DNA of 64,000 bases, taken from assembly GCF_900496995.4 (NCBI RefSeq), contig NC_044008.1, positions 186,001-250,000 on the forward strand, read 5' to 3'. Made by a program: the position numbers and the translations under genes. The stretch is from Aquila chrysaetos chrysaetos (taxonomy: Eukaryota; Chordata; Aves; Accipitriformes; Accipitridae). Under the pieces are notes generated by a model that saw nothing but the letters and a program-made list of their open reading frames with translations, did not search any database and had not been told where the DNA came from. Positions within the stretch are counted from its first letter, which is position 1, and each line of letters begins with the position of its first letter. This document shows, one piece after another, positions 35,301 to 49,154 of this stretch.

Positions 35301-37949
35301 GAGTATAAGCCTGGGCAAAGGAAAGAGGAGGCCGGTGTGCAAGGCCCTGAGGATCCTTCCTAATGCTAGTGGAGCTTCTCTATCTTGCCTGCCTGCTCCT
35401 GCATTCGGCCCACAGCTGCTTATCCTCCAGGAAGAGCCATTTCAGCTCAGCTTTTGGTTGTGCGTTGCTCTGTGGGAGGGGGTGGTGGAGACCCAGGATA
35501 AAATTATCCAAAACACCCACAAGATTTATGAGATTATAGTCTGTTTTTTAAGGAGACAGAAACATGCCCAAGCTAAGGCTTGTTTCTCTGAAATAGTTAT
35601 GAATTGTGGGTCTGTATCATTAAAACACATTTGAAAACTGATTCCCAAAGTCCTGCAGCAGGAATGCTTTGGAAGTGAGTCGCAACCTCGTTTGGGGCCT
35701 GTTGGTATGAAAAGGTGGCAATACAGAAATAATCCTAGGAGAGCGCAAAAGTGCCTCCAGCAGTCATCAGAATCCTTTCTGTCTGCAGCGTGTGCTGGCA
35801 CTGAAATCCTGCAAGGTGTCTGACCGAACCTGGGATATATCCCGTGGGAAAACGCTTTCTGCAGCAGCCGGTGGGCAGCACTGGCTGCCCTCCACATGGC
35901 CAGTTGCCACCATAGTTGTAATGATGGAGCAACGAGGCACAGGTTTTCTATTTACTTTTTCACTGGAAGCAGGGAAAACTTGTTCCAAGGAATCACGGCT
36001 CAGCACATCGCATAAAAAATGTATACATAGAGAGATAAGAGCCTCTTGCAGATGAGTGGTACTTAGGAAGCTGCTAACTATCGGAGAGCTGGAGCTTATT
36101 GAAATAGCTCGGAAAGATCCAGAGGAACACTGATGTACAGCTGATGAGACTTCCTCCCAGAGATTTCCAAGGGCTTTTCTTCTCCATTGTGTGCTGGCAA
36201 CTCTTTTTCTTTTCCCTTTTAAATCATGTTAAAGCCAGACCAAGGAGCTGCTGTAGGTTAAAATAACATTTTTCCCTGTTAGCTTTAACCTGCGGCAGCT
36301 CCCTGTGCTGGGTCAGCGTGCGCTTGTGGAGCCCAGGGAGGGGATGGGCCCCCTTCGGCAGCATCAGCCTAACGTGTCCGTGAACTGTCTCCTTCATGGG
36401 GAACGCAGGCCTTTCTCCTCTTCTGGACTGTGTTCAGCTGGATCTGGTGGAAAATGGTGACCACAGATGTCGCCGCTGGCAGAAGCAGTGACTGCTGATT
36501 CCTGCCCCGTGCGGAGCCAGCGCTGGTGCTGGTGCTGCCCCGGCACTGCGGGGTGGATCTGGGGAGGCCGAGAGAGGTGGTGTCTAGCTTTATTCCAGGT
36601 GTTTACACTGACTGACACCAGGGATGTGCTGTGAGCTCCAGGCGGCACGGAACGGTGCCCGCTATTTAAGTGTACACCCACCCGCACTGCGCTCTACTTA
36701 GGTCCTTATCCGCTATCACAAGGGAGGAATAAAAAGCTCAAAATCATGTTCTCGCATTTGATCTTCTCCGAGGTAATCTTTAACTCGAGGAATGGAAAGG
36801 CCTTGCTTTACCACAAAGGCCTTTCCCCAAGGGCCGAGGAGGACACTGCCCTGTGTCCCGAGGCCGTGCGGGAATGCCGCGGCTTCCTTCAGGAGGAGGA
36901 AGAGGTGGGAGCCAGCCTGCGCAGGCAGCTGTTTTCTGTGCCCGGAGAGGGAAGGGAGCCTGACAGAAAAGAGAGGGGTGAGGAGAGTGGGGCTTGCGCC
37001 GTGGCTCTGCCGGCGTGGCAGCTTCCTAAGGGGCAGGAGCGTGGCTGCTGGTCGTGGTGCCAGCCCTCCGCTCCTGGGCATGCAGGCTCCTCTCCTCTGT
37101 CCCGGGCTTTGCCTCTCACTGGTTTCCCAGTACCACGTAGATCCTAAAATTCCTTTTTCCGTGCTCTGTTCTGTCTCAGCTATGTGAGCTGTGAAAAAAG
37201 AAAAGAAAATCAGGAGAACCTCGTTGCCGCAAAGGGAAGATCTGGAGGTCAGGAACTGACCTCCGGAATGGCCTAAACCTGTGCTGGAAACTTTGATCCT
37301 TGGCCAAAGCATCTGCTTTCTGCTGATGTAAAAATCTCTAGCTGTCGACAGTTGTATTGGATTTTTCACCCCTTTTAGGGGAGAATCAAACCACTTATGC
37401 ACATGCTTTGAGATGGTTTTTGATTACAAGCCGCACATTGTTTTTCCATAGGAACCCGGTCTCTTTCAGATCAGATTAATAGTGCTCAATGAATGAGGCA
37501 GCTGTTCCGCTTTTTTTTATCTTTCTTATTCACTGTGCAGCCCCATGCTTCATTACTGTATGCTGTTGAATGCAGCACCAAGCATGACATATTTTAAAGT
37601 CCCTTTGTAGCTTTTTTTGTGTCTGTTTTCCTAACGCAAACGTTTGAGCACTCTATCAGCATCCAGACAGTAGGATCTGTAGAAGGGTGGACCGAGATCC
37701 TCAGTATAACAAACCATTACATTTTGCCTGGTGTCCCTTACACCAAGCCGAGTAGGTTGGGGTTAGCTGCAGTGTAGCACCTGCCCAGCACAGCACCCAG
37801 GTGTGGAGCTAGCGCGAGCTGAGGAGCCCACTCGCAGCAGTGCGTCAGTTTGCGGCTTGCACGAAGGGAGGTGAGGAGCAGAGAGGTGGCTGCCGACGTT
37901 TGCACGCCAGTCATTAAAGGCGCTGCAGTTTAGGCAGCCGTTTAACAGT
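26397..37949 (+). other. SHANK3: SHANK3 intron 1, GC-rich proximal part
   Basis: No second SHANK exon was found: no reading of KCLRLDP, NYGLFQP or FLDEERLLREYP appears on the + strand. A GGTACC/CACCGG-rich low-complexity patch lies at 26660-26735 and three 17-base repeats at 33378-33428. A 228-codon minus-strand frame at 36716-37402 has no recognisable domain. An AT-rich block at 37410-37760 is a possible conserved element. Confidence 0.5.
33378..33428 (+). repeat. Three 17-bp tandem units
   Basis: Units GACAGAGGCAGGGGGAT, GACAGAGGCAGGGAGAT and GACAGAGGCATGGAGAC lie head to tail with one to three differences. Confidence 0.85.
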
Positions 37950-38570
37950 TGATGCTAAACCCGTTGGCCAGGGTTGCTGGAGTTTACCCTCAGAGCCTGC
38001 ACGGGGAGCAGGGCACAGCTCGGCTCCCGCTCCCCGTGGCCGCCCCTGCTTTGCCTGAGGTGTTGGAGGCCATGGGACGCGGTGGGGCGGTTGTGCCCGG
38101 CCGTGGGAGAGCTGCATGGCCCGCACGAGGGGGCTGCAGCACGGGGCCCTCGGAGGAGCCCCGGTGAGGGGCAGGCTGGGGGTGCCGTGCCCGGTCACAA
38201 GATGCAAAGCTCTGCTCCAATGTTCAGGCGTGGAGTGGGCCATACCAGCAGGCTCTGCAGCCCCGGGCTTTCTGCTGGCTCTGGCACTGCCTGTTGCCCG
38301 TGGACCACCAAAGACTGGCACAAACTCTGGGCCGCGTGCCAACAGCCACTACTAGCACAGCTCACCAGGCTCGCCGGGCATGCGGGGCTCCTTGCCGTGG
38401 GGCGTCTGGGTGGCAGATCCGGAGGCTGGGTGGTAGATCTGGAGGTGGCAGCCCCAAAGTCTGGCATGGGGACCAAAGGCTGCGCCGCTGCCTCGAGCGG
38501 CCAGGGCAGTGAGGGACCAGGGTGCTCTGCCTCTCCCTGCCCTCGCCCGTGTAACGCTGCCCGTTCCTGC
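37950..38570. promoter_or_regulatory. Intronic CpG-rich pocket
   Basis: About 17 CpGs occur in 230 bases at 37970-38200, well above the surrounding intron, and the block stays GC-rich to about 38570 before the sequence becomes AT-rich. SHANK genes are known to use internal promoters with CpG islands; assigning that role here is inference. Confidence 0.4.
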
Positions 38571-38719
38571 CTGCAGCACATCTGCCGGGTAAGTTGTGCC
38601 CCAGACTGCAGGGATGGGCTGCATTAGAAGTAGTTCATCTTCCCCCCAGTGACTTCAGCTGGAGGGTCCTGAGCAGGCACAGCCGGCAGGAGGGACTTGC
38701 GGAGCAGCCCCACGGTGCT

Positions 38720-39800
38720 GGCGCGGGGTGCTGCGACCCACGGGGCAGTCAATCAGTGCAAATCAAACAAGTTATCTCAGAGAATCCCTTGGTTAAGTGT
38801 ATGAAACTAGTTCAGATATTAATCCAACTTTTAACCATAGATCAGTGTAAGTGTTTACTTCATTTCAGCCAGTTCAGCTCACAGGTGAGCGGCTCCAGAA
38901 GTGAGGAGCCAGGTGGAGGCTGAGAAAGCTGCAGAGAACTTGCTTTCCTCTTCAGCCATAAAAGGCAATTTCAAGAGGGTGAGACCCACCAGTTCTAAGA
39001 TCTTGATGGCTGTGAAGAAACAGTTAATTTAAGTAACTATCGATAAAAGTCCCTTTTTATGTCTGTTGCTTGTAGGTGCAAGAGGTATTTTGGTTGCTTA
39101 CACATTTCCTATAAATCCAGCACACGTAGCTTAAAGTAGTTGTATTTAATTTGTTAGTACTGAGAAGTACTTTAACATGCTAAATGAACATATTTTAATG
39201 CCAATTTTTATCTTAGTCCACTTTGACTTAAATCACAAGTCAAAATCTACTCATCCTCTGTTAAGTAAGAAATATGCTACTCACTCTTTTCTAAAATGTT
39301 TGGGTAAAGTTAAAAAAATTGAATATATATTTTACATTTTAAGTGCTTAAATAGATGCATACAGTTACAGTGTATCTACTTAGGAAAAAGCACTTTTGGT
39401 TGTAAAGTCTATATTAAATTGCAAATTAATCTAATGCAATGGTTATGAATTGATCCGACTCAGCCTTTCTTTAGGAAAATAGCTAAGGACTACCAATGCA
39501 AAACAACATCAGACTCAATTATTTATATCCAGATTTTCTGCCAGCTGATTTATCATGGTTAAAATTGGTGATCACTTTGACTTAAATCAATCCACTTTGC
39601 TTTATTATGTGCGTGGAGCGAGGCTTTTGCCTGAAGCGGAAGAGTTGCGGGTCACTGCATTGGATCTGTGGCTGTGGTTGATTATTTTGGGGACTGTGAA
39701 GTTTAGCTGCCAAGTGTTGTGCAACATCCTTTGGGACATTGTGGGTGAATTACTTAATGAGTTGTTTTGAATAAATGCAATTTATTTGCATAAAACTGTT
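38720..39800. other. AT-rich block with 17-bp direct repeat
   Basis: An AT-rich stretch begins abruptly here. The 17-mer CACTTTGACTTAAATCA occurs at 39219-39235 and again at 39573-39589. TTAAATCA-type words of this kind occur in old amniote interspersed repeats, so this may be an ancient unclassified transposon; the family is not identified. Confidence 0.4.
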
Positions 39801-42800
39801 CAAACTTGATTTAAAGGCACGTAAATATGCATGTGTGCGCTAGCATAGCGGATTCAGCCCTCTGCTTATCAACCGGGCAAGACAGTCAGCTCTGCCTAGG
39901 TCCTCCTCTGCAAGCATTTCACAGCCCTGATGGAGACCGGGTGGGGAAAGAGGACTCCTTCTGCAGAGCAGAGAGGGTATTCAAGGCTCCGAGGCCACTT
40001 GGTCGCCGGCCCCTAATTACTGCAAAGGCTGGTGGCTGCAGTGCGCAGGCTGGCTCCTGCAGCTGGGTCCTCTCCACAGGGAGGGCAGGAGGACTTCACT
40101 GTGTGGCATGACGCCGAGTTTCCTGCATTTTGTCCCCGGCAGTGGGATGGCTGCTGTGGCCATTCGCATATGGCGAGGTCTGGCTGGGCTTGGTCCTTGG
40201 AGCGGGAATGCCTGAGCTGGGGGTGCAGCTGCAGGTGCCCAAACCTTTCGCTGGTTTAGGGGCTGAAAAAGGACAAGCTGTCTCTGGCAGTGGGGTCTGT
40301 CTAGTCCTGGGGCAGTTGGGAGCTGAGGACCCTTCCTCGAGGTGTCCAAGACAGCTTGGGAGGAGCCTGTGGGTCCTGGGGACTGGATCAGGTGGCTCCC
40401 CGGCACCGTCCCTGCCGTGCAGGTGGGCACTGCTCTGAGCCCGTCTTGCTCTCCAGTTAATTGCTTCCTTGTAGAATTGCTCTGAGAAGATTTGAACATG
40501 ACACTGACTAATGAGATGCATGCCTCCATCTTGTACATTTGTTCTGAGTTTGCATCCTTCCCTTTGGACGGAGTGGGACTCCCACGTGGGAACAGCGCCG
40601 GGAGTCCCTGGCACCGCCATCACAAGTGCGTTGGGCTAATGCACGGGCAGTCTGTGTGAGACGGTGCGAGTGCGGCAGGGCCGAGGAGGTGGGGGTAAAG
40701 GTGGGTGGTTGGAGCTCCCCTCGCTCCGCTGTCGATCAATGCAGAGCATTGCAGGTCATCGCGACACCCTGTATGTTGTGTTTTGCTGGGAGAGGGTGTG
40801 GGAGCAGGGGTGAAATGTTTTCCTGGAGCTGAGCGTTCACATCTCATTTCTGTTTTCAGTGATGCTGTTCAGCCTCACAGAGAGCTTGTCTGTGAAGTGG
40901 GACAATAGCAGTTACCTCACCCTAATGTTTAGGAAGTGCCCTTCGCTGTTTAAGGGCAGGCGCCGAAAGCGGTATTGGGCATTGCTCAGGCTAAATTGTC
41001 AAAACGGGCATTTCTCTTGTCTTTCTGAACTCTGTCCCCTAAGCCGTTGCAGACCTGTAGTTGCCAGAGCTTTTGTAGCTTGAAGATTCAACTGTTGATC
41101 CACTCCAGGAGCTGAAGGTTTGTTTGCGGCTGACACGGACAGCACAGGGTGGATTTCACAGATCCTTGGAGGGAAAGTACTTGCAAAACATACTGCACCA
41201 TAAGTGTAAGGTCCTGCTTGTGCATGTGATGAGGAGCTCAGGAGCAGGCACAAGCTTGTGCTATGCACTTAATTTTTTTTCGGAAAGAAGACATGAGGGC
41301 AGCCCTCCCGCTCTTTCCTTGCCTGTGCTTAGAGGGCAAAGTGAACATAATTGAGCCATAATTCACAGTTACTGGAAAGAAAGCATGGGCCACAGTATGA
41401 GAAGCAGTATTGGAGCTTTATATTACTGCTATCTCCAGGGGAGATTATTTTTATTAAAATCTGGGTTGGTGGAAAATTCTGAGATTAGCTTCATTTTTAA
41501 TGTATGGTTCTCTGTGGATCAGCCCAAAAAGAGGCTTCCTGCTGCCTCCAGCTGCCGAGATGTTGGCATTCCAGTGGCTGACAGTGCTGTGACATGCCAC
41601 CCGATGTGCTGAAGATGCCCAGATCGAAATAAACGACCGAAGTTATTTATCAGCATTTCAAAAAAAAGGTGGATATGAAACCTTAGGTGAAAAAACCCAC
41701 ATAAATTACTGGAAATTTACAGTTAAAATGAACAGTGCTGCAGACCCACTTCTTCACAAAACCTCCGCCAACTCTATTTGCATGCAAGCAAAACGTGCGA
41801 TGGCAGATCTGGAAGTGTGAGCAGAGGAAGGAGCATCTTTACCCGTAGGTCTTTGTTACGACACTGTGGGGCCGGGAGAAAAGCACCCCACTACAAGGAG
41901 CGCAGGCCCTCCTTGCTGGTAGCATCCCATGTCCATGGGACAGGCAGGTGGGCAGACCCCTCCCCATGCGTCATGCCCCCTCCTTCCCGTGGCAGCCCAG
42001 CTAGCGACCCAAGAGCTGAGCCCTGCTTGTGCCACCGAGCAGCCTGGCTCCGTCCTGCTGGCCGGTGTGGGCACACGGTGCTCAGCAGCTGCCACTGAGC
42101 CAGTGCCATGGGGAGCAGGACCAACCGCTCCTCAGTGGGGTATATTCATGCTGAGATGTGTTCCCCTGTGTAGGCATGGTAACGAAGGTGAAAGCATCGC
42201 CGGACCAGCGTTGGGACACACCCAGCGTCTGCACTCGCAGGAGCTGCATGTGCCATCCTGTTTGATACTTTAGTCTAAGAGGTAGTCTCTTAGTGAAATT
42301 GGTGTGAACTGATGCACAAGTAAGGGCTGAAGTTGGTGCATTCCCCTGCCTGACAGCGGTGGGTTTTGGAAGGGCATCCCATGCCAGTTCTGTGGAGGAA
42401 GGAGGTCAGGGCTGGCTGTGCCATGTGCTGTGGGAATAACATCTCGTGTAGATACAGCCTTGGTGGGCCAGTACCAATGTGCTGTAATGTGATGGACGTC
42501 TGCTCCAGGGCACCCAGCGTCCTGCTGCAGGCTGCCAGTGGTGAGCTGGGCATGGTCTCCATACCTGCGAGCAGGTCTCAGTGACTCCCTACCACAGGGC
42601 TGCCTGGAGGGTGCGTGCTCACGATGAAGTCTGCCTACTGTCCTTGCCCGTGTCTGGCCATCAGGGTGCTGGCTCTGTCCTTGAATCCTGTGTGGTATCT
42701 TTGTGGTGGGTCTCAGGAGGAACCAGCTGTTGCCCCCGTACCATGCAGCCCTTTGAGGTGCAACCACCCAGCAGCGCCTGGGAACGTGGTGCTCCCAGTC

Positions 42801-45800
42801 AGATGGTGTGGCCAGGGCTGCGGCTCCGGTCCTGCCCCGGCCTTGCATGGCTGACGCGTGCTTCAGCGTGGCTGGAGCTCCTCAGCGCCCACATGGTGCC
42901 TGCAGGGACCTCAGGAGCGTCCCTGAATTTTTAAATTAAGTCTGAAAAATTTCCTGATGCGCTTTCACACTTAGGGCTTTTCTCTGCTAATGGCTTGGTG
43001 GTGGCTGTTGATGACTATGGATCTGATCTGCTAATGGATTACTTCTGGGTTTATCTGAGCATATGTCTGGAGTGATGGGGACTCTGGGGTTCATTACTGT
43101 TGGACCAGTTCCCTGATCCCACTCATCATCTGCAAATGCTGCACTCGTGGGAGGGATAGGGGGGATCGCTTCGCTTGCGCCAGGTTCAGCTCACCCCACA
43201 GCACAGCCTCAGCTCCCTCTGTGCTGTTCATCCCCTCCCTCAGTAAGTTAATTGAATTGTAATAATATATTTACGAGGTAACCTTTCATAAAGTACATGC
43301 TGTTAGAGTTCTTTGTTGCCCACGTTTCGCAGAGACTCAGTGTAATACATTAGAGCGTGCTGTTCGTTTTCAGACTACAGTTTTATCAAGCATGGGTGAG
43401 GTGACTCATGTTGTTTTCTCCTTGGGTTTTGGAAGAAGGCTGGGACCTGTACATGCAGAGAGGGGCTGTCTCTGGGCTTGGTCCAAATTCACCGCCCTGC
43501 CGCGCTATTCAGCATGCATCTCTGGCTTTAAATTGTTTTTTTGCTGTCCCTAGCATTTCTCAGCCTGTGGTTAGAGTTTGTGAATCACATCATACCTTAA
43601 AAATGAATATCTACACAAGTGCTGAAGAAACATAATTGAAATTATTTCTTTCTTAGTGTCATGCAGGGACCAAACACAGTACAAGAAATTAACAGAAAAA
43701 GGCTTTAAGAGGGAGGAATTGGAGTGCATGTTGTGTACAGCTCTGGAGATGAGTTCACTGCCTAGCACCACTCTGACTGTCTCTAGCTGTGTCAGGAAGT
43801 TCTTTATGCATTTAGTTAGAGAGTATATTTTTAAAAACTTGCAATGTTGTGCGTGTGTGGATGGATGGGCTGCACAAGCCAATTGTGTGAAGGTCCTTGC
43901 TGTAGTGGGTCAGGTTACATCAAAGGTGAGAGTTGGCAGTAGGTTGTAAGTAATTGCAAATCTGAAGATGTTCAAACTTGGACTCGCCAAATATCCCATA
44001 GGAGCTGAGTCTGCGGTGGATTCCCTCCTTTCTTCCCCATCTCTCATTATGTCTTATCCCAGATATCTTTATGGCAGCATGGGCTTTTTTTTTGGAACTT
44101 TGGGCCACTTGTCTACTCTCTGCTTCTTGTCAGAGACAGGAGAGGGTTGTGGAGCAGCACTATCCTTTGTCAGACATACTAATATATCTGGAAAAAGCAG
44201 ACAAAGCTCTCCCAACCTGAGGCATGAGCAGTGGGCCTGAAACCCTCTCTGTTTTCTTTAGCTATACCAGCTGAGTTGACAGTAGACAGTACCTCTTGCT
44301 TTATACCTGGGCAGTCATACAGCCATAGATGGCAATGACAGTGAATGAAAAGCAGAAGAGCAGAAGAGCATGGGGTAGCAAGCCTTTGGGGAGATGTCTT
44401 TCCTCACCTTGGCCTATGGCATCTGGCTGGGATGTGGCAAGAGCTGTAGGGATCAACCTGTGAGTGAGTTTTAAGTGTGAAAATCCCGTTTGTTCGTTAG
44501 TTATTGCTGCTGGGAGGGTGCCTGTGCACATCCAGGGCATACCGACTGCCCATTCTTCAGTGGTCCCATGTCTCCCATGATGTCTTCTGCAGCCCCGAGA
44601 CCATGGGCCAGCTCGGGTGATCTCTGCACCTTGACAGCAAGCACTCCCCGATTCCTCGGCTCCTAAATTTGTAGAGGCCCCAGAGGATTTGTTCTCAACA
44701 TGGTTTATGGGGAGTCACCACTCATGAAAGAATAGCATGGTTCTGCTTCGCCCAAATCCACTTTACACGATAGACAAGCTCAGAGTGAAAATGAGCTTTA
44801 CGCTAGGGAAAAAAAATGTTAAATCCCAGATTACAAAGTCAGCAGTGCAGTTACAAAAGAGGTAACAGAGCACAGTTTTAGAATATATCTTGCATTTACA
44901 TTTTTTTTCTTTAAGCTACACGAAGCTGAGTTTTTTGCCTGGCAGTATTCTGCATCCAAGTTACTCATTTGGAGAACTTTCTGATGCAGAAATCTCGGTC
45001 TCCACTTTATACTTTTAATTTCCAAATTAGCTTATATATACAAAATTTCAAAGCTTGTCCTGCTGCCCACCCGCATTCTCTACCAATAATGGGACCTCTT
45101 AGTATTGTGACCATGCATTTAGCTGCTTGTTTCTCTGAAGAGAAGCCCAGCAAAATGCATAAGCATGTTTGAGAAAAAGCATCTCTTTGATATCAGTGAT
45201 TCTCCTGCTTCATCTCCAGCCTATTCATTTCTTCTTTCAAAAAGTCAATGGAATTAGATCCATGAACTTACATTTTGCAAACTACATAGTAAAAAGTTTT
45301 TGGCATTGTTTTCAGTTTAGCTTTCAGTTCACTAGCAGTTTATGAAGATTTGGTATTACATGATGTTGCATGCCATTCATCCCAGGGACAGTGTGTATGT
45401 ACCATTGGCTTTGCCTCAGAGCAGTATTCCTTTCTCAGCCATTCACAAACTGAAATTTTATCTTTAATTTCACTGGGTTTGGTCAATCAATTGCCTGTAG
45501 GATGAGGAATGAGGCATGCAGTGACCCTGTGACAGTGGCTGGAATGGGAGGTGTGGCTGGCTGGTGGGCTGATAAGCCTGTGATAGCTTGGCCCTGGGGG
45601 AGGGATGCAGCCCACCTGTGCTGGCACACTGCTGGCACCTGGGGCAGCAATCAAGGGAGTCCTGCTGGGAAGGAAAACAGGACAGGTCACTGCAACCCCT
45701 GGGAACGGGTTAAATACAAGTGGGTGCGTGCTTTTTAGTCTCTGCTGCTGGCTCATGTTTGCACTCAGTGAAGAATCAAACAAGAGCTGAGATTCCGCAT

Positions 45801-48800
45801 TGTTTTGGGAAGGGGGCTGTGTACATTTGGTATAAGTAGTCTTGTCTGGACTCCTGCGGAGCTGGCCGTGATCCTGGGGGTTTCTCTGGCAGGGAGGCAG
45901 AGCTAATGGCTGCTCCAGTACTGAATGAAATACGGGATGGAAGAGTGCATGCTTGCTGTTGGTAATTGAGTCCAAGGGACCTCACTAATTTGTCCTGTAG
46001 CTTTGTAGCAAGCTTAATTGGTCATGCTGGCTTATGGATTCATAATTGTCAGAGATACTGATACGTATTTGTGGCAATACCTAGGTTCTCATTTGTGATT
46101 GCAGTGTCAGTATGCTATGTGTTGTATGAACGCATACAAAGACAAATTTTCCAGCCTGCAAATGTTCTTATTTCTGTTTTCCTGCTTAAAATTACATTTC
46201 AATATAAGCTCTTTTCCAGTTAATATGTTGCATTAAAAAGGGTGTGCAGGAGCATTGATTTAGTTTTACTAATAACCATAAATTATTTGTCTGTCTTTGT
46301 AACTGTACAACACTGTAGTGATCTATTAAAGTAATTGTTGTGTTTTAATATTTGTTTTACTAATCTTTCCTTCCGTCAGCCACTTCAGATTAACTAGTAA
46401 GTATGAACTGTTCTCTGAATTCCTTTCATTCTTTTGGGGACTTTTCTGATACTAAAGAGTCCTAACATTAATGCGTCATCTTAAATGCATTTACTTGAGT
46501 CGTTCTGTGGTGTAATGCCTGGTGTAATGCCTTTGCAATGTAGCTCCAAATCCAAGAACCAAATCAATTAAAAGATCCCGTAAGCATTATCCCAGCCTCA
46601 CTTGTCGCATTGATACTTACTCTTCACCCCAAATATCCCAAGAAAGGAGGTTGTTTGCTTCTGTGGGAGATTACAGCATGGTTTACTGTCCCTGGCTGTT
46701 GGGAAGACATGTTTTCTGATGCTGTCTTTTTCTCATCATCTGCTCGCTCTCTGTATGAGGTTTTAACGCGATGCCAGTCACTGTGCTATGTTGGTAAGGG
46801 AATTTGTACAGCAGTGGGTACACAGCATTTCTCAGTCTGAGGACTGGCTCAGGAGTAGCTCTGGGATCTGGGCTCTCTGGTTCCAGCACAACACGCTGTG
46901 CAGGCTTGAACTTCATTCACATCAGAGAGCATTAAGCATCACGGAGCTCGGTTTAGATCTCCTTCCAGGTTGTGTCCTTCCCCGGGATGGCCTGGAAAGG
47001 CCTGTCGGCCCTGTTATCACAGTAGCTGGGACTGTGGGCACTGAGCTGCCTTTGCTGGTGGGTAGGGTCTGCTGTCCCACTGCCCGTCCCCAGTGGCTCA
47101 AGGTGCCCACGGTGGCCCTGCTGGGCCAGAGGCTTGGGCTGCAGATGGCTGTCCTGCAGCTGTCCGTGGAGAGCAGCTCGTGGCAGTGCTGTGCTCGCAG
47201 CTCTCCGGAGAGGGCTTGCTGCACTCTGCTCCTGCAGCTGCTGCAATGACCTCAGGGCTGCTGCTGCAGAAGCGAGCCATCTTGGTTCTCCAGTATTTTC
47301 TCTGGGCACTTGCAGTGTTCCTGCAGGAGAGCCGTTTCTCTCCTTGTGCGTGTGAAGTAGGGATGCTGGGCTGTGCTTGTTTAGAAAAACCAACAAAGCA
47401 GAAGAAGCTGGGAAATGAGGAGCAAAAGGTGTCCGTGCTACCTTCCCACTCCTTAGACTGCCTTAGCATCCAGACCATCCTGTGAGGCAAATTTGAGTAG
47501 CCCTGAACGTGCACAGAGCAGGAAAGCAGCACAAAGCAAGATCATCCATCCCAAGCTGTAAGGGCTGGATCCCAGTCTTGGAGCCATTTATGGTTCCCAT
47601 TAGCACAATGGTGCTTCCTGACAAGATTGGGCTTGTGTATAGAGATGTGCCTCTCTCTTCCGTGCTCTGGCTCCAAGTGCCTCGCGTTTCTTTGGCAGAG
47701 CAGGAGGCATGCCCTGCTCCCCTGCCCGTGGACGTAAAGGAACCATGGCACTTGGAAATGCCCCTTCTTTGATGGTCCTGGGCAGGATGTTGCAGGTTAT
47801 TTTACCTCTCTGCTGGGGGAATTTCCCTGGGGAGCCTGGCTGTCCCACAGGGCAGTGTAAAGCATGAGGGAGGATTGCAAAGCTACTCCTCGTGGACCCT
47901 TTGCAGTACTGTGGTCACAAACTGCTGGGATCCTCCAAGGCAGAATCTGTGTGTCGCGTTGTACCTGAAACAAGTGTTGTGCTGGTGGAGGAAAGGAAGC
48001 AGCGGTGGGTGTTTCTCCTTTCTCCTGTGGGAAGATTCCAGGGGATCATAAACCTGGAGCTGTGATGGTGCTTTAGCTTCGAGCCTTTTGCCTCGGTGTT
48101 AGCCTTGCCCAGACCTGAGCTGGCTGCTTGTGCTTGCTGGGTCTTCCTCTGAGAGCACCACAGGTGTTTACCAGCAGCTAAAACTAAATGGTGTTTCTTC
48201 CCACTGCTAGTGCTTGTTTATCAAGGCACAGATTAATTTAGGGACTGGTGCTCCAAATGAATCTGAACTGGAGCTGGATGGGGGTAATTTCTCTTCCCTT
48301 TCCTGTGATCTGACAGAGTGTGTTTTTCCACAAGGTTTCTTCCCCCTTCTGCTTATTGCTGGTAAATAGATTTCTAATTTGCTGTCTCATGTGTAGGTCA
48401 TTATCAGGCATAGTTTCTCTCCTCTACTGAGTATGTGTATGTGGGAAGTTTTACAAAATTATTTGTTTTTGCTGAGTCTCATCTTATTGTCTAGAAACAT
48501 GTTGCATTTTGTGGTATAACTCGCGATAGTATATACTCGAAGGTATAACCACCTGCTTATTTAGGATGCAAACTTTATTAGTGTTATCTTATTTCCTTTT
48601 AATATCTTCTCTGTTTGATTGACCCCAGATGCCAATCAACCTCATTCCTCCATTCAGGTCTTTGACATTATTTATTGTTGCTGCTACACATTTTTTCAGC
48701 CCTCAGCTGGTATGATGGTGGCATATCCATGACAATTTTAATTAATTAAAATCATGCAAACCAGATGTCATGAAGCAGTATTAAACAATGCCTCTAAAAC

Positions 48801-49112
48801 ATGGCATCTAGTCCATTCCCATGGTCCTGTAATTTTACAGTTCTCAATAGGAAGAAAACTTCTGTCAGTTTGTTAAAAGTTCTGCTTTTCCTGGTGATGC
48901 TAGTTTTAATAAAACAGTCCATAGCTGCTTTTGGCTTATAGCTCAGTTTTGCTGTAGACCACTGTTTCTCTAAATGTTTCCTGACATTCACAGGTCACTG
49001 GCATTGTTAAAAGCTTGGTTGATTAATTAAACAGCCAGCTAACCTAACGTAATCTTCCTCCCTGCTTCTGATTGGCTCTTTGTTGTTATGGTTAATCGAT
49101 GGAAATTTACAC
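39801..49112 (+). other. SHANK3: SHANK3 intron 1, middle part
   Basis: Mostly moderate-GC to AT-rich unique sequence with no exon recognised. 45980-46420 is a long AT-rich, non-repetitive stretch that would be a natural place to look for a conserved enhancer. No RNA gene seen. Confidence 0.45.
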
Positions 49113-49127
49113 TTTTTTTTTTTTTTT
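49113..49127 (+). repeat. Poly-T tract (15 T)
   Basis: Homopolymer directly left of the CpG-rich pocket at 49155. It could be the A-tail of a minus-strand retroposed sequence, but no element body was recognised. Confidence 0.9.
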
Positions 49128-49154
49128 ATACCCATCGTTTTACCAAATTGACTA

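Noticed and set aside
35965..35985. Walker A-like AGKT reading, tested as the missing exon after the COG0523-like exon
   Set aside because: Lacks the GxxGxGKTT pattern, has no splice acceptor in the right phase and lies downstream of the SHANK3 exon.
36519..36541. REST/RE1-like site around GCGCTGGTGCTGGTGCTG
   Set aside because: Only the right half-site fits; the left half lacks the required TCC and the match is explained by a GGTGCT repeat.
36716..37402. 228-codon minus-strand frame
   Set aside because: No domain or splice-site support was seen; long but possible by chance across a 64-kb window with uneven GC.
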